From contig RQTK01000140.1 in the NCBI GenBank assembly GCA_003991915.1, positions 595,279 through 659,278 of the forward strand: a stretch of 64,000 bases of DNA, written 5' to 3'. Every line of letters begins with the position of its first letter. Position 1 is the first letter of the stretch. The DNA is from Elysia chlorotica (taxonomy: Eukaryota; Mollusca; Gastropoda; Plakobranchidae). This document shows, piece by piece, positions 49,401-61,811 of the stretch. Made by a program: the position numbers and the translations under genes. The notes under the pieces were generated by a model. That model had not been told where the DNA came from, ran no database searches, and was given only the letters and a program-made list of their open reading frames with translations.

Positions 49401-52400
49401 CAATGTGAAAAGGTTAAAGATAAGAAATACGCTCGTAAGATAAGCCTTTATTATTCCATGAAGGAATTTTTCTTGGTTATACAATAATACATTTGATTCA
49501 ATATCCCTACATATCAGTTGAACTTATGCGAGATAACAAATAATAATTATGATAATATTATAAAATAAGCATTTTACATTCACGTGTAAAATTGTTGAAA
49601 TTATACACCGCCAGACATACATAAATACTACGAAACACATTCCTCTTTACGCATATACAAGAATACACATACCCCTACAAACACAAGTCCTCTAAGTATG
49701 GTGTTGAGTTGAGTTGGTTTAACGCCCAGCTGCAGCATTACATAAGCTATATTGTGGACGGAACCCAAGACTGATGTCTGATAATTTTATGTGCTGACAC
49801 AAACGAAACAGGGCGGGGATACAGGGGACAAAATCGGACAAATAAATCTGCCAACCGTGGGATTTGAACGGCTGACCTCACAATCTGGACACACCAACGC
49901 TCTACCACTTGAGCCAGTTCACCCCCACTCTAAGTATGGCCACTTTGCAGCTATCTGATGGATGCTGGTACAAACGAGTGTCTATCTGTCTGTTCTGGCT
50001 CTTTTTAAAATTAATTTGTAACTTCTTTGTATTGTTTTATCTTCACTATGATGAGGGTGGTTTATATACATGTATCTGATGTTATGCATTTAGCTTTATT
50101 CATTACCTGTAAAACATACATGTCTTTGAAAGGGGTTAGTTCACAACCAATAATTTGGGAAGCTTTCTTTCTTATTTTGTCTACTCTTTGAAAGGGGGTT
50201 TTGGATAGGTTTCCTCCAAAACACGTAATTCCAAAAGATATTAAACCTTGGATAGGAGAGACATAAAATTTTGTAAATAATGTTGTAGTTGACAAATTCC
50301 AACTTGTGCATCTTTTGTTTTTAGCCGTGTTGAAGTGTAGCCATGAGGCAACAGCAACAAAAAAAAACTGGTTGAAAAAGTCTTGAATATGCTTCTATCT
50401 AAAAAAACTTTTCCTCATGGCTTGGTAACCCTTGGACATCGCACCCATTTAATTGACTTTTGACAGAACATGTTTCACCCTAAATTATAGGAAGGTAGGA
50501 GATGTGGAAAAAAGAGCACAAAACTAAAGAGTACAACTACTCAGTTGCTTAAGACCCTAACAGGTATAAAAGGTAAAAAAGGTAGTAAATATGAAAACGA
50601 AATACACACATCTTGACAACTGAGGGAAACGACGATAATAACAAAACTAAAGGTAAAATTACAAGACATGAACGTTTTGCCTTTATTGGCTTCATCAGAT
50701 CTGATGAAGCTAATGAAAACAAAACGTTTATTTATTTTTACCCTTAGTTTTGTATCATTATCAGTTGTCAACATGTGTGCATTTCTTATTTCATATTCAC
50801 CCTGACGTAGCACTACTTACACAGCTTGTTTGGCCGGATTGTCAAAGTGCGTTGGAACTTCGGCCAACCAGCCCAGCATCTTTTCCTGATACTGAGAGAC
50901 TGGCTTGCCCGTCGTTCCCGTCTGTGTGGACGGTAACTGCACCTGATGCAGCTTCACCAATTCCTCAGCTATCAGCCTGGGGAATCCATTGAATGATGCA
51001 TGAAAATAAGCATGGTGCTGTTTACATTACTATATGAAATAAAACATTGTTAAGCCATAAGTCTGGAAAATTCATGAAATGGTAGGTGAAAATATGCACC
51101 ATGCTATTAGTAAACAAAAACCAGATTATATTGATAAGATAAGGTAAGCCTTTATTATTCCATGGAGAAATTTGCCTTGCTCATGCATTATGTAATTCAA
51201 TTTTACAACATCAATACATGATTATGTGAGAAAAAAAAATGTTTATAAATTATAATTATTGATTTCCATTACATGTAGATTTGAATTATCATTTGATAGT
51301 CTTAAGTGCTGTCCTTTGGGATCGCTGAGAAAGCTACGACCAAACAAACTAACTTTTGGATGTGAGGGTCCCGGACGGACTTCTCATCCAAAGTTTCTCC
51401 GGAAAAGAACCCATAGGCCATGCCGTTTTTAAAAAGGCCGAACATGGGTGGAGCACAACCTGCGGCATGCAGGGCCCTCATCACCTCGGGCTCCCCATCC
51501 CGGTTGATGATCAGACCAGACCCCTCACCATTCACGCGCACAAGCACCAGGTTGTCAAAATCGCCCTCTTGGTAACACCCAAGGAGCGTGTTTGTGATGC
51601 CCTCTGTGAAAGTCTGATAACGTAAGATAAATCTTTATTTGACCATATGAGGGAAATTCGATTTGCACATGTCAATACATATAGATGTTTATAATAAACT
51701 GAAAATCTGACACAAATTTGTTGAGAAATAGAGAACATTGTATTTATCATGATGGCTCTATATAGTAATGTAGTATCAAATAATATGTTTAACCAGAAAA
51801 ACACCCCTCTATTTTAATGTCTAAACATTACATACAACTAAAAGGCAGCAGTATAGTTCCTGATGTTTTAAGTGATTGATCATACCATGCTCCACACCCT
51901 CCTTGCCAGAGCTAACAATAATGAATTCAGAGGATAGATTTAACCTTTTAAAAAGTTAATGCTTTTCTCAAAACTGAACTTTGTGACATTATAGCTGCCC
52001 AGACTATTGTTCAGCCTTTCAAAAAGCGCAGATCTATTTATTAATTCCAATGTTATTGAGTAAGTCATGTTGCTAAGAATCACAGACCTGATATTTTAGC
52101 TGCTACTGCTTGTAACTGATCGTACTAGTTTTCATCCCAATAGCCTATGGCCTGCTTCTAACTGTGGATGTTATACATTTTTTGGATATTTTTTACCCCT
52201 TTCAGCACAATCAATCCGATATATCGGATTTCCATTGTACATGAATGTTTCAGTGAATGAGACAAAAAAATCGATCGTGCTAAAAGGCTTTTTATTGTAA
52301 AGGTATTTATATGAAAGTGTGCTGTGTTATCACATTACAAAGATAACATAATGTACCCTTTTATTTCAGCATTTCTTAAACAGTGAAGAATCTTACTTTG

Positions 52401-52519
52401 AATTTTAAGCAGCTGATGTTCCACTCCGGGCGGATTTGTGCAATGATTTTCTTGGCATCCTCTTCCAAATTTGCTTTGGAAACAGTGATGTCAATCCACG
52501 GAGTATTTTCTGAATCCAT
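43462..52519 (-). CDS. ETNK1: Ethanolamine kinase (ETNK1/ETNK2-like), complete
   Basis: Phosphorylates ethanolamine with ATP, the first step of the CDP-ethanolamine (Kennedy) route to phosphatidylethanolamine, in the cytosol. Eight coding exons in transcript order: 52519-52397, 51613-51354, 50976-50821, 47949-47807, 46519-46436, 45385-45207, 44223-44150 and 43534-43462. The sum is 1092 bases with every phase consistent: 363 aa plus TAA. Landmarks are FTEGITNTLLGCY (residues 43-55), the ATP-site strand LVLVRVNGEGS, RALHAAGCAPPMFGLFKNG, the Brenner catalytic loop HNDLLLKN (Asp215, Asn220), the metal-binding IDYEYAFYNYEAFDIGNHF (Asp234) and DYSLYP. WGVWALIQA and an EYFRRKEEF tail close it. All catalytic residues expected of the choline/ethanolamine kinase family are present. 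The exon 2 donor is the less common GTTAGT. ETNK rather than choline kinase is chosen from the TEGITN and GYxxxR..EYF blocks. The paralogue number is uncertain. Confidence 0.95.
45446..45566 (-). mobile_element. SINE 3' fragment in ETNK intron
   Basis: Plus-strand reading GTTCAACATCAGCTCTAAAC, GGCAATATTGTGGACGG and AAGACTAGCGCCTGGCAACT is the complement of the family 3' part. Sense to ETNK. Confidence 0.7.
47576..47735 (-). mobile_element. SINE copy in ETNK intron
   Basis: CTAACGTCCAGTGTCAGCAC, GAAAATATTATGGATGGGC, CAAGACTAATTTCTGAAATT and GGACAAACAGATTTTTGAC match the complement of the body, with the centre deleted. Sense to ETNK. Confidence 0.7.
47970..48330 (-). mobile_element. Two SINE fragments in ETNK intron
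   Basis: 47975-48095 (CATGACTCCTGTTTCAGCC, ACTGACACCTACCCAACCA) is a 5'-half copy that begins in the pyrimidine-rich acceptor flank of the exon ending at 47949. 48145-48330 (TTCTTAACGTCTAATGTCAG, GATGCCAAAACCAACATCTG, TAAACTGATGCCAAC) is a second, more decayed copy. Both are sense to ETNK. Confidence 0.65.
48340..49690. other. ETNK intron, no feature recognised
   Basis: AT-rich intron with A tracts (48701-48728) and CAACAA runs. Nothing with a recognisable identity. Confidence 0.5.
49703..49930 (-). mobile_element. SINE with intact tRNA head in ETNK intron
   Basis: On the minus strand the head reads GTGAACTGGCTCAAGTGGTAG (A box), followed by a B box from GGGATTTGAACGG complemented and a tail GGTTTAACGCCCAGCTGCAG complemented. 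The central block is shortened. Sense to ETNK. Confidence 0.82.
49935..50345 (-). pseudogene. LINE reverse-transcriptase C-terminal fragment, minus strand
   Basis: A minus-strand frame reads FYVSPIQGLISFGITCFGGN, then RVDKIRKKASQIIGCEL and FKDMYVLQVMNKAK, typical of the end of a non-LTR retrotransposon polymerase. A stop breaks it, but RARTD and FVPASI-like remnants continue in other frames. 5'-truncated and inactive; it lies in ETNK intron 3, sense to the gene. Confidence 0.78.
50500..50805. repeat. Palindromic repeat with CTGATGA...AAAAC motif, related to 5650-5860
   Basis: An inverted repeat centred near 50700 (CTTCATCAGATCTGATGAAG) has arms of about 110 bases. They share AACAAAACTAAAGG/CCTTAGTTTTGT and a CAGTTGTCAA block. 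The left part continues into a single copy of the dispersed repeat also seen at 5650. Each half contains CTGATGAAGC followed by an AAAACGTT element. It lies in ETNK intron 2, right next to the exon 3 donor. Confidence 0.7.
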
Positions 52520-53780
52520 CTAGAAATTCATGGGAAAATGATACTGAGTAACCACAAATAAAAAGAAAACAAAAGGACACAATTCTTATCTCTAAAAATT
52601 GCTCAAAAGAGTTTAAGCCGAATCACCAGTATATTGTATAGATCTAGAACACTGATGAAAATACAAAACTAAATGAAGATGAGTTCTGATGAAGATTTTC
52701 TTTACATAGAACTGAGCAGTATCTAATTATGATCACACATTAACTTTTTTCCCATCACTTTTTTTGCTCTTGTACTAGATTCTAGATCTAGATCTAGATC
52801 TAGAACCTCTTCTTATAGATCTGCAAACCCATTCCAAAACTACCGAGTCGATTTATAGACATAGGTCGGCTTATTTTTTGAAATTATATGTGTAATATTG
52901 GTTCCAGATCTATATATAGGGCTATGGTTCTATAGAACATGCAAAAATCTAGACATCGGAAGAAATAGGTCTAGATTTAGATTCTAGATTTTGGATCTAT
53001 AGATACCTCAGTTCCAAACTTCAAAAGTTCAATCAAGACTGCTTTCCACTTCTCAGTTTTAAGCTTAACACAAGCTTGTGAAATCGCTGAGTGAGAATTC
53101 AGCTGAACACAGAACAAGCAGAGTCTATGCCTAGATCTAGACAAGAGGGCAGCGCTGCACCTCGAGATAGATAACTGGGGTAGCTAGAATAATAATTGAC
53201 TTGATCAGGTCACATCAGCAGGTCAGTAGTATACTTTGGTGTGATGGAGAAGGGTACGACATGGTGGGGGCTGACTTGTCAGTTGCCAATCAGACCGTGA
53301 CCGAATATTAATCTCTTTCATCACATCGATCACTGCCCTTCATTTTACATCCACACCAATTCCAGACTTCATTGATGAGTTAAGACCGAGAATACCAGTT
53401 TCAGATAGTCTAGGTAAGTAGTTATGGTAAACAGTTATGAACTTGTGAATGCATAGGCAGACCAAAACCAGTTAACCACCCTGAGAGCGACAGAGTGCCT
53501 TGCCACAGTATTATTATGTCGTAGCCTACAAGAGCATCTTATCAGACGCACACGTAGTCTACTAATTTGTACAAGTCTAGTACATGTAGGATACTAAAAA
53601 ATAGAGAAGATAAATTGAGCTTCAGAAGGGCCCTAGTAAAAATTAATGCGATTTTTTAAATCGGGTTGTTTGGCCTACATTTACAGCATGAAAAAAGGCT
53701 GCGCGTTCGAGACTTTGACCACCTCGTCCTCTCAAAACTAAGGCCGATAATACTTAATAAGATGGAAATTCATAAACCTC
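52520..53780 (-). promoter_or_regulatory. Presumed ETNK 5' region with AGATCTAG cluster
   Basis: Upstream of the ETNK start codon. 52775-53000 is rich in TCTAGATCTAGA-type motifs. A tandem CTAGAT core stands at 52780-52803. A 5' UTR exon and promoter are expected here, but no core element can be assigned. Sequence from 53100 to 53780 holds no recognised gene. Confidence 0.35.
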
Positions 53781-53791
53781 TCTCTCTCACA

Positions 53792-53839
<48 letters not shown>

Positions 53840-53892
53840 ACAATAATTATTGATGAAGACGTTAAAGTCAGAAACTGTACTCTCCCTCTCTC

Positions 53893-53940
<48 letters not shown>

Positions 53941-53970
53941 TAATAATATTATAATAATAATAATAATAAG
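53780..53970. repeat. (TC)n and (AAT)n microsatellites
   Basis: (TC)n at 53780-53838 with short interruptions, and (TAA)n at 53894-53970 with a CAA interruption. 55 bases of ordinary sequence separate them. Confidence 0.95.
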
Positions 53971-54344
53971 TGACATGTATCTTTCTACCTCTAGTTGTTA
54001 TTGATGTATTGTGTCCCTCAGTTAACTATAACAGCAGTCGCAGTAGCATTAGTAGTAGTAATTGACAGCCAACAGTATGGTACTTTTCTCTAAAGAAAAG
54101 GGGATGTTGATGGTCCATATAGTTAGTTACAATATTATTATTATAAATAATATAATGCGATATATATGTAGAGAGTTTGTTATTATTGTTAATCATGTAA
54201 CTGCTGGAAACTGTCTCTCTCTCTTGACCATGATGTCGACCTAAAGTAAAACAATAAAGCTGCTCATGTTCTCATTGACTCGTTTGTTCCATTTTATAAC
54301 CTGTAGGATCCCAAGAGGTCTTATTATGCAAGCTAAGTCTAAAT

Positions 54345-54345
54345 C

Positions 54346-54429
<84 letters not shown>

Positions 54430-56340
54430 AAGTAGTGGTAACAGCTATAGTAGTGGCAGTGGCAGTACAAGCTTTATTGTTTTTATTCGTTATTTGTTTT
54501 TGTCTGCGGAAGAACTTCAGCTGGTTGTTCCACGTTTAGACGTTAAGTTAATAACAAGATTCGCTCTTCTCTGATTGGAGATAATATATTTTTTTCCGCG
54601 CTTCTGGCTCTGTCTCTGTGTGGACTTCGAGAATCGAGAAGAGAAGTGCCACTGGACCGATCTGAACTACTGGACATCGCCTTGACTCCGACAATTGCTG
54701 AAATTTTGAGAAGTGGATTTAACAATTCTAGAACAGTAGAAGACTGGAGATTTGACCAACAATATTAAGCGGCAAGCGCTCACTCAGCACACGGTGACGG
54801 CGGCTCAGTGGGAAGACTCGGGACACACAAAACAACTGTCTCAGGTATACTTCCCTAGTCTATGTAGAGTCTAAGACTTATTTTTTTTTAATTAAAAAGA
54901 AGCAGCAATGGACAATTGATGATTTCTCAAATATTTATGCTTTTACACAAGAATCATCCATTTATAATATTAATATCAAACTTCAAAGTGGGTAATTGCA
55001 GCTCAGGGGAAGGTTCAGCTATCTAGGATGAGGAACGCACTTTAAAAACCTTCCTTTCTCTCTCTTTTATTGCAGCTGCTGTCTGAAAGTCAAAGAGGTG
55101 ACTCAGGGTAAGCAACATGGTGTCTCGTAAGCTGAAGCAAGTTTTTATTTCTTGGGAAATGTTTTATTTGTTTATATATAAAATTGCTGCTGGCAAAGCT
55201 TTCTTCACTTATAAACTTCAAGGACAGAGAAAAAAATGTTCTAAGGGAAAAACATAGGTAGTATCTAGATGTTGACCCATCTAAATGAAAAACAATTATA
55301 AAGAAACTTGCACATCAACTATGTATTGATCAAGTATTTTTTCTTTAATGGGAGATGACTTGATGACAAGGGGAGGGACTTTGTTTTCCTTTATTCAACA
55401 GTAAATTTGTGCGTGTTGAGCTTTCCCGGTGGTACCAAACTTGATAAATTAATTAAATATAAACTTAGACTGACATATTCAACATGGGTTGGGTATCATC
55501 AGCATGATCTACTCTCCCAAATTGAGTACATCATGATCCTTGCTGTGACCAATGACTTCTGACTTCTAGTCAGAGAGCAGATCCTGTGTGTTATATACAC
55601 ATGTCATCTGTTTACAATGGATGGTGATAGGTGGAGTGCTAATCCTCTTGTTGAACTCTTTGACTTCCCTGTCTGCAGAGTTTTTTTTTTTTTTTTTTTG
55701 TCAAATTTTTTATTTTCTTTTTTTTTGGAATTGTTACAACAGTAACAGGATACATCTATAGAGTAGATATGCGACTGTTGTAGAATAGTCACTACTATTA
55801 CTAATAGCAACAAAATTGTTGATAACAGTTCCTCTTATAAAGTTAATAATAATGAACGAGATATATGTCTGCAGAGTTGACTTGTAACTTCAGATATTTC
55901 TTTTAGCAGAAAAACAGCCATGGATACCCTACTGCTAGTACCAAGCCTGAGATTTAACCTTGCGTCTAGATACTGTTTGCACAAAATGTTGCTCTACAGA
56001 TCAAAATTGTGACTTTTTAAAGCCTCATTCCTCATGTTATCTTTGGAATTTTCAATGCAGTGCAGTATTACAAGTTATTGTTTCCGGTCTTCTGCGTGTG
56101 GTACATCATTATAACATGAATGATGCACAGTACATCTACTATATATCTAGGATTTATCATGAACACTACGCCAATGGTCGGATTGCTTTTCGGGTTAAAT
56201 ATAGTTTTACTATATAGAGATTATAAAAGACTAAAAAGAGATAAAGGACTTAAGTTAAAAATATGCTGTTTAGCAAAAAACTGAACAAATATACATATTA
56301 ATTCTGACTCTCCAAAATGTCTTCCCTTTTGGCAAATTGT
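54345..56340 (+). repeat. Tandem duplication, copy 1 (about 2.0 kb)
   Basis: Begins with (TAG)n at 54345-54429 and ends where the next (TAG)n begins. It contains an exon-like end CTGTCTCAG|GTATAC near 54843, a spliceable 32-base block at 55076-55107 (GCAG before, GTAAGC after), and ATGGATACC after a TTTTAG acceptor at 55908. A 41-codon ORF with one hydrophobic segment follows at 56159-56284. It may hold 5' UTR exons of the CYTH gene downstream. Confidence 0.88.
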
Positions 56341-56343
56341 ATA

Positions 56344-56406
<63 letters not shown>

Positions 56407-58262
56407 AAGTAGTGGTAACAGCTATAGTAGTGGCAGTGGCAGTACAAGCTTTATTGTTTTTATTCGTTATTTGTTTTTGTCTGCGAAAGAACTTCAGCTG
56501 GTTGTTCCACGTTTAGACGTTAAGTTAAAAAGATTCGCTCTTCTCTGATTGGAGATAATAGATTTTTTCCGCGCTTCTGGCTCTGTGTGGGCCTGACTTC
56601 GAGAATCGAGAAGAGAAGTGCCACTGGACCGTTCTGAACTACTGGACATCGCCTTGACTCCGACAATTGCTGAAATTTTGAGACGTGGATTTAACAATTC
56701 TAGAAGACTAGGGGTTTGGCCATTAATATTAAGCGGCAAGCGCTCACTCAGCACACGGTGACAGCGGCTCAGTGGGAAGACTCGGGACACACAAAACAAC
56801 TGTCTCACTCTCAGGTATACTTCTCTATGTAGAGCCTAAGACTTTTATTTTTTTTAATTAAAAAGAAGCAGCGACGAAAAATTGGTAATTTCTCAAATAT
56901 TTATGTGTTTACATAGGAATCATCCATTTATAATATTATTTTAAAAGTGGGTAGTTGCAGCTCAGGGTAAGGTTCAGCCATTTAGGATGAGGAACGAAAA
57001 AAACCCTTCCTTTCTCTCTCTTTTAATGCAGCTGCTGTCTGAAAGTCAAAGAGGTGACTCAGGGTAAGCAACATGGTGTCCCATAAGCTGAAGCAAGTTT
57101 TCATTTCTTGGGAAAAGTTTTATTTGTTTATATAAAATTGCTGACTGGCAAACATTTTTCACTTATAAACTTCAAGAGCAGAGAAAAAATTTTCGAAGGG
57201 AAAAACAGTAACTAGATGTTAACTCATCTAAATGAAAAGAAATTATAAAGAAACTTATACATCAACCATGTATTGATCAAGTATTTTTTCTTTAATTGGA
57301 GATGACTTGATGACAAGGGGAGGGAATTTGTCTTCCTTTATTCAACAGTACCCGGTAAAATGGTTGCGTGTGGAGCTTTCCCCGGTAGTACCAAACTTGA
57401 TGAATTAATTAAATATAAACTTAGTTTGACTGTATGATCCACTTTCCAAAATTGAGTACATCATGATCCTTGCTGTTAACCAAATTGATGACATCTAGTC
57501 AGAGAGCAGATACTGCATGTTATTTATATTACACATGTCATGTGTTTACAATGGATGGTGATAGGCAGAGTGCTAATCCTCTTGTTGAACTCTTTGACTC
57601 CCCCGTCTGCAGAGTTTTTTTTTTTTTTTTTAAATTATTTATTTTCTTTATTGTGAATCATAACAGTTACAGGATACATAGGGTAGATCTATAAAAGCGA
57701 CTGTTGTACATAGAATAGACATTACTGATAGCAACAAAATTATTGATAACAGTACCTCTTATAAATAAAGTTAATAATAATGAACGCGATATGCCTGCAG
57801 AGTTGACTTGTAGCTTCTGATATTTCTTTTAGCAGAAAAACAACCATGGATAACCTACTGCTAGTACCAGACCTGAGATTTTACCTTGCGTCTAGATACT
57901 GTTTGCACAAAATATTGCTCTACATATATCAAAATTGTGACTTTTTAAAGCCTCATTCCTCATGTTATCTTTTGGAATTTTCAATGCAGTGCAGTATTAC
58001 AAGTTATTGTTTCCAGTCTTCTGCGTGTGGTACATCATTATAACATGAATGATGCACGGTACATCTACTATATAGGATTTATCATGAACACTACACCAAT
58101 GGTCGGATTGCTTTTCGGGTTAAATATAATTTTACTATATAGAGATTATAAAAGACTAAAAAGAGATAAAGGACTTAAGTTAAAAATATGCTGTTTAGCA
58201 AAAAACTGAACAAATATTAATTCTGACTCTCCAAAATGTCTTCCCTTTTGGCAAACTGTATA
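56341..58262 (+). repeat. Tandem duplication, copy 2 (about 1.9 kb)
   Basis: Repeats 54345-56340 from (TAG)n through CTTCCCTTTTGGCAAACTGT. The same exon-like blocks are kept (CTCTCAG|GTATAC near 56815, the 32-base block near 57031, ATGGATAAC at 57846, and the 41-codon ORF at 58084-58209). By eye the copies are above 90% identical, with small indels. Confidence 0.88.
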
Positions 58263-58546
58263 CCACATGTTTGGGTTCTAAGTTTTTATCTGCTTTGGTA
58301 AGTTTGGTGCTTAGATTGGCAATAATTGTACAATGTACTAAAGTTTTTTTTTTTAAAGAAAAATGCAGCTTCCTATAATATTCATTACGGGACATGTATG
58401 TAATTTTTCTTATTTTAAGGAAAGTTTAAGGTTGAGATTAAGATTTACATACACTATTTACAACCCTGCTTTTGCTTTATGTAATCCAAATTTGTATATT
58501 GACAGAATCTTGAGTTGTGATAGCTGCTTGTTGTGGACAGGTGAAG

Positions 58547-61500
58547 ATGCCGCGAAATGTGGAAATAAAGGCTAGAGTTCCAGATTTGGTTTCTGTAACA
58601 GCCAAAGCCAAAGCTTTATCAGGTGATGATGGAATCTACATGGAGCAGGTGGACACTTTCTTCAATGCACAAAATGGGCGTCTGAAACTAAGATGCATCA
58701 AAGTGAGACACTATTTTCATTTTGTTGGACTGTGAACAATTTCTGTATTGACTTCATTATAATTCAGTCAAGGTTTATCAAGGAGCTTTGTATTTTGATT
58801 TAATATTATGGTCTGCCGCTTTACACGAAAAGGTCAGTAAAAAAATTACGAGCCGGTTGGCATCACTGTAGACTAGCTCACTAGATAAGTCTAGGGCCTC
58901 ATCTGTTTAGTTTTTGCCCTGCCACACTGAGGCTTTTAAAGGCCTGCAATCAGTATGTTGTAAAAGATATTGAGAAACAAACAATTATTCTACCTTTTTT
59001 TAATTTCTTACTGCATGTAGTTTTTAAATCTGAATTCTTGTCAAACTGCCAGTGTGCCGATTTTATAATTAAAAAAACAAATTTACTTCCTTAATAAATG
59101 GTGCTTAATTTGCAGATAAATCTACTCCTATAAGTATAACCTTGTTTTTTTGGATGGTGTATTTGAAAATTTACAGTAATGATACACTTAGTCCCTGTCC
59201 AAGTTGATTGTCTTTTACAGTTTTAGGAAGCTGTTTCTCTTATTACTGTCTCTGGATCTGATATTTTTGTTTTCCTGTATTTATTAGCTCAGGATATCTC
59301 TTCAGCTATCCAAAAAGTGGCAGATTTTCATATTGTTGTGATATATTATTAAACATGTCTAGGTATTTATTTAATGACTCTTTTTCCGCCTTGCATTGAA
59401 CCATTAGTTGAAAATTTATGTTCCATTAACTATTCACTGATCACATATTCTAAATACACAAGACTTGATTTCTTTGTACAGAAATTATGATGAAGATTAA
59501 TTTATTTTGATCTTTTATCTTTGTCTTATATGTATAAATCTTAGATTCATTGAATATATAAGGGAAGGCCTGAATCATTGGTTTTTCAATCAATACTGCT
59601 TAAATCAAGCTCCAGTATACATAACTGGGATTTAGGAAAAAGTGAACAAATGTAAAACAAATTATGTGCCCTCTAAATCCCACTCCAGTAGGGATAATAA
59701 GAGAAGTTTACAGGTAAGAAGATCTAATTAAGATCTGATTTTTTACCTATATTAATCGTCATCCTTTATTCCAAGCCTTCTTTATCTTTGTTATTTCCTA
59801 TGGATGTATTGACCTTCGGATGAATTTATTCTAATTTTAGTTTCCTGGTGACAGCAGTTTATCAGTAGTCAGACTATTTTTTCCCCCCCCCCCCATGCTC
59901 AGGGCGAGAAAGCCCAGTTGATTCATTACAGCAGACCTGACCAGAGTGGACCCAAGCTGTGTGATTTTCACATCACAATAGTGGAGGATGCGGACGGACT
60001 CAAGGTTTGTCTAGGGATTTTGGCACTTAAAACGTTGGTTACAGTTTTTGAAAAATATACTCTAAACTACCTCAACGGTTTTTGTATTGTCAGTCTAAAG
60101 GTAAAATTAGTACTGTGGTGATTGTCTGAAAATTAGGAGATGAGTAAGCCACAATTCGACATTACCATTTACAGCAGAATTTTAAAAACATTCTCAAATT
60201 TTGCTCTACTTAAAGTCTTAAGTTACCCGCATATCGCTTTATGATTGCCTAAATTCAAAGTTTGATAATCTGAATGATAATGCTAATTTTGGAAATGAAT
60301 TGACAAAATATTTCTCTCATTCTTAGAGAACCGGTAACAATTTTACCTTAATATTTCCAGTATTTCTCTCATTTTAAATTCAATTGTTAAATCTACCGCT
60401 CTCCATAATATTTTGATAAGCCTTAAAAGAGATCCTAAGGGTTTTCATTCAATGTTGACTTTTCAGAAAGTTCTGGCCAATGCCATGGGGATCAAAGGGG
60501 AAGTAATAAAGACTCGTCATCTGATCATGCATGAGCAGACAAGAATTCATATTGATGACGTCCAAGGCTTGGGACATTTCATGGAACTGGAGGTACGTCA
60601 CTGCATTGTGTTGGAAAACCTTAAATTGTTATATGTGCAGGTGTCAGGAGTACAGAATAAAACATTTTCCTCCCCAAAAACTACAATGTCGCAAGCATAA
60701 TTAAAGTGGAATTCGCTTAAGATAAAATTTAATCTCTTGGGGACAGCCTAAAAGTTTTGTTCCCGAAGTTTATATAAAGCAGTGACTGTAAAAGAAATAC
60801 AAGATATTGGTGCCTTGAAAATAGTATATATAGGATGCCAATAGAGAGTTTCTGTTATAGTGATCTATAGCAAAACATATGGAATGTGCCAGTGCCTAAT
60901 TATATTCCATGAATTGCTTGAATTATCGCTGTAATGGTTTTTAAACGCCTGTGTAAAACAGGGTTGTCTGTGTCAGTTAATAAATGAGGAAAAAAAAAGG
61001 GGGGGTAGCGGGGTGAGATAACTTGTAACCGACAATGGAGAATGAGTTATGTATTTTCTGCAGATTACACATGAAGGGTTTAACGGAAATTGTGCAGTGT
61101 CACTAAAAAAAACCCCACTTTTTTATTGCTTATTTAAGACATAACTATTAGACATCTTTTAAATTTGGTCCTGTTTCTATGTGCTTTCACATGTAGACTA
61201 TTTTTCTTTCAATAAAGAATAAAGAAATGTTTCATGCCAATTTATTGCCCACAATTTAGTTTACATTTACATCTTTTTTAAAACATAGTGTTAAAAACAT
61301 GACAGCACATGTTTTTCGATGGAGCCCTTGACATGTGTTCTAGACTGACAATATTCAGGATATAAGTTACGCTTTTAAATATACCATACATTCCAATACT
61401 ATCAAAATCTTTAACTTGGAAAACTCATAATCTTTTGATACGTTGTATGTTTTACCAGGTTCAGCTGAGGGAAGAGCAAACAGTCGAGGACGGAGAAAAA

Positions 61501-61614
61501 ATTGCAGAGGGCATCATGCAGGAGCTGGGAATAGTGAAAGCAGACCTGATTGATGGAGCGTACATGGATCTTCTGCTAGAGAATCGCCCAGACACCACTG
61601 GGATTAAAGAATAA
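58547..61614 (+). CDS. CYTH-domain protein (CyaB / thiamine-triphosphatase-like)
   Basis: Member of the CYTH superfamily of triphosphate tunnel enzymes, which act on triphosphates and related phosphate esters; the exact substrate cannot be read from sequence. Exons are 58547-58702, 59903-60004, 60467-60592 and 61459-61614, all phase 0, giving 179 aa. The start MPRNVEIKARV sits at the front of the fold. RLKLRCIK, AQLIHYSRPDQSGPKLCDF, RTRIHIDDVQGLGHFMELEV-type and LLEN blocks follow in the order expected of a CYTH barrel. The usual ExExK signature reads NVEIK here, so the first Glu is Asn4. The ATG follows an acceptor near 58506, so a 5' UTR exon lies upstream, possibly in the duplicated region. 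It resembles CyaB-like class IV cyclase homologues more than vertebrate THTPA. Confidence 0.93.
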
Positions 61615-61811
61615 CATAAGGAGCATCTTGTTTATTTTGAAATCATTTGAGCTTCCCACCGAAAACTCTATATATCCTAATTGTATTTGGTGGGGGGGTT
61701 GTCCAAGCGTTTTTTCTTAAACTTTATCTGAAATACTGGCATTTAAAATGGGGCCACACAAAGTGAAGAAAATGGCACAAAATTTGACGAATAATTAGGT
61801 TTATGGGGTTG

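Noticed and set aside
54543..56808. Minus-strand ORFs with MSSSS..RSSGTSLLDSR in both duplicate copies
   Set aside because: Similarity follows from the tandem duplication. Lengths differ between copies through frameshifts, and no homologue is recognised.
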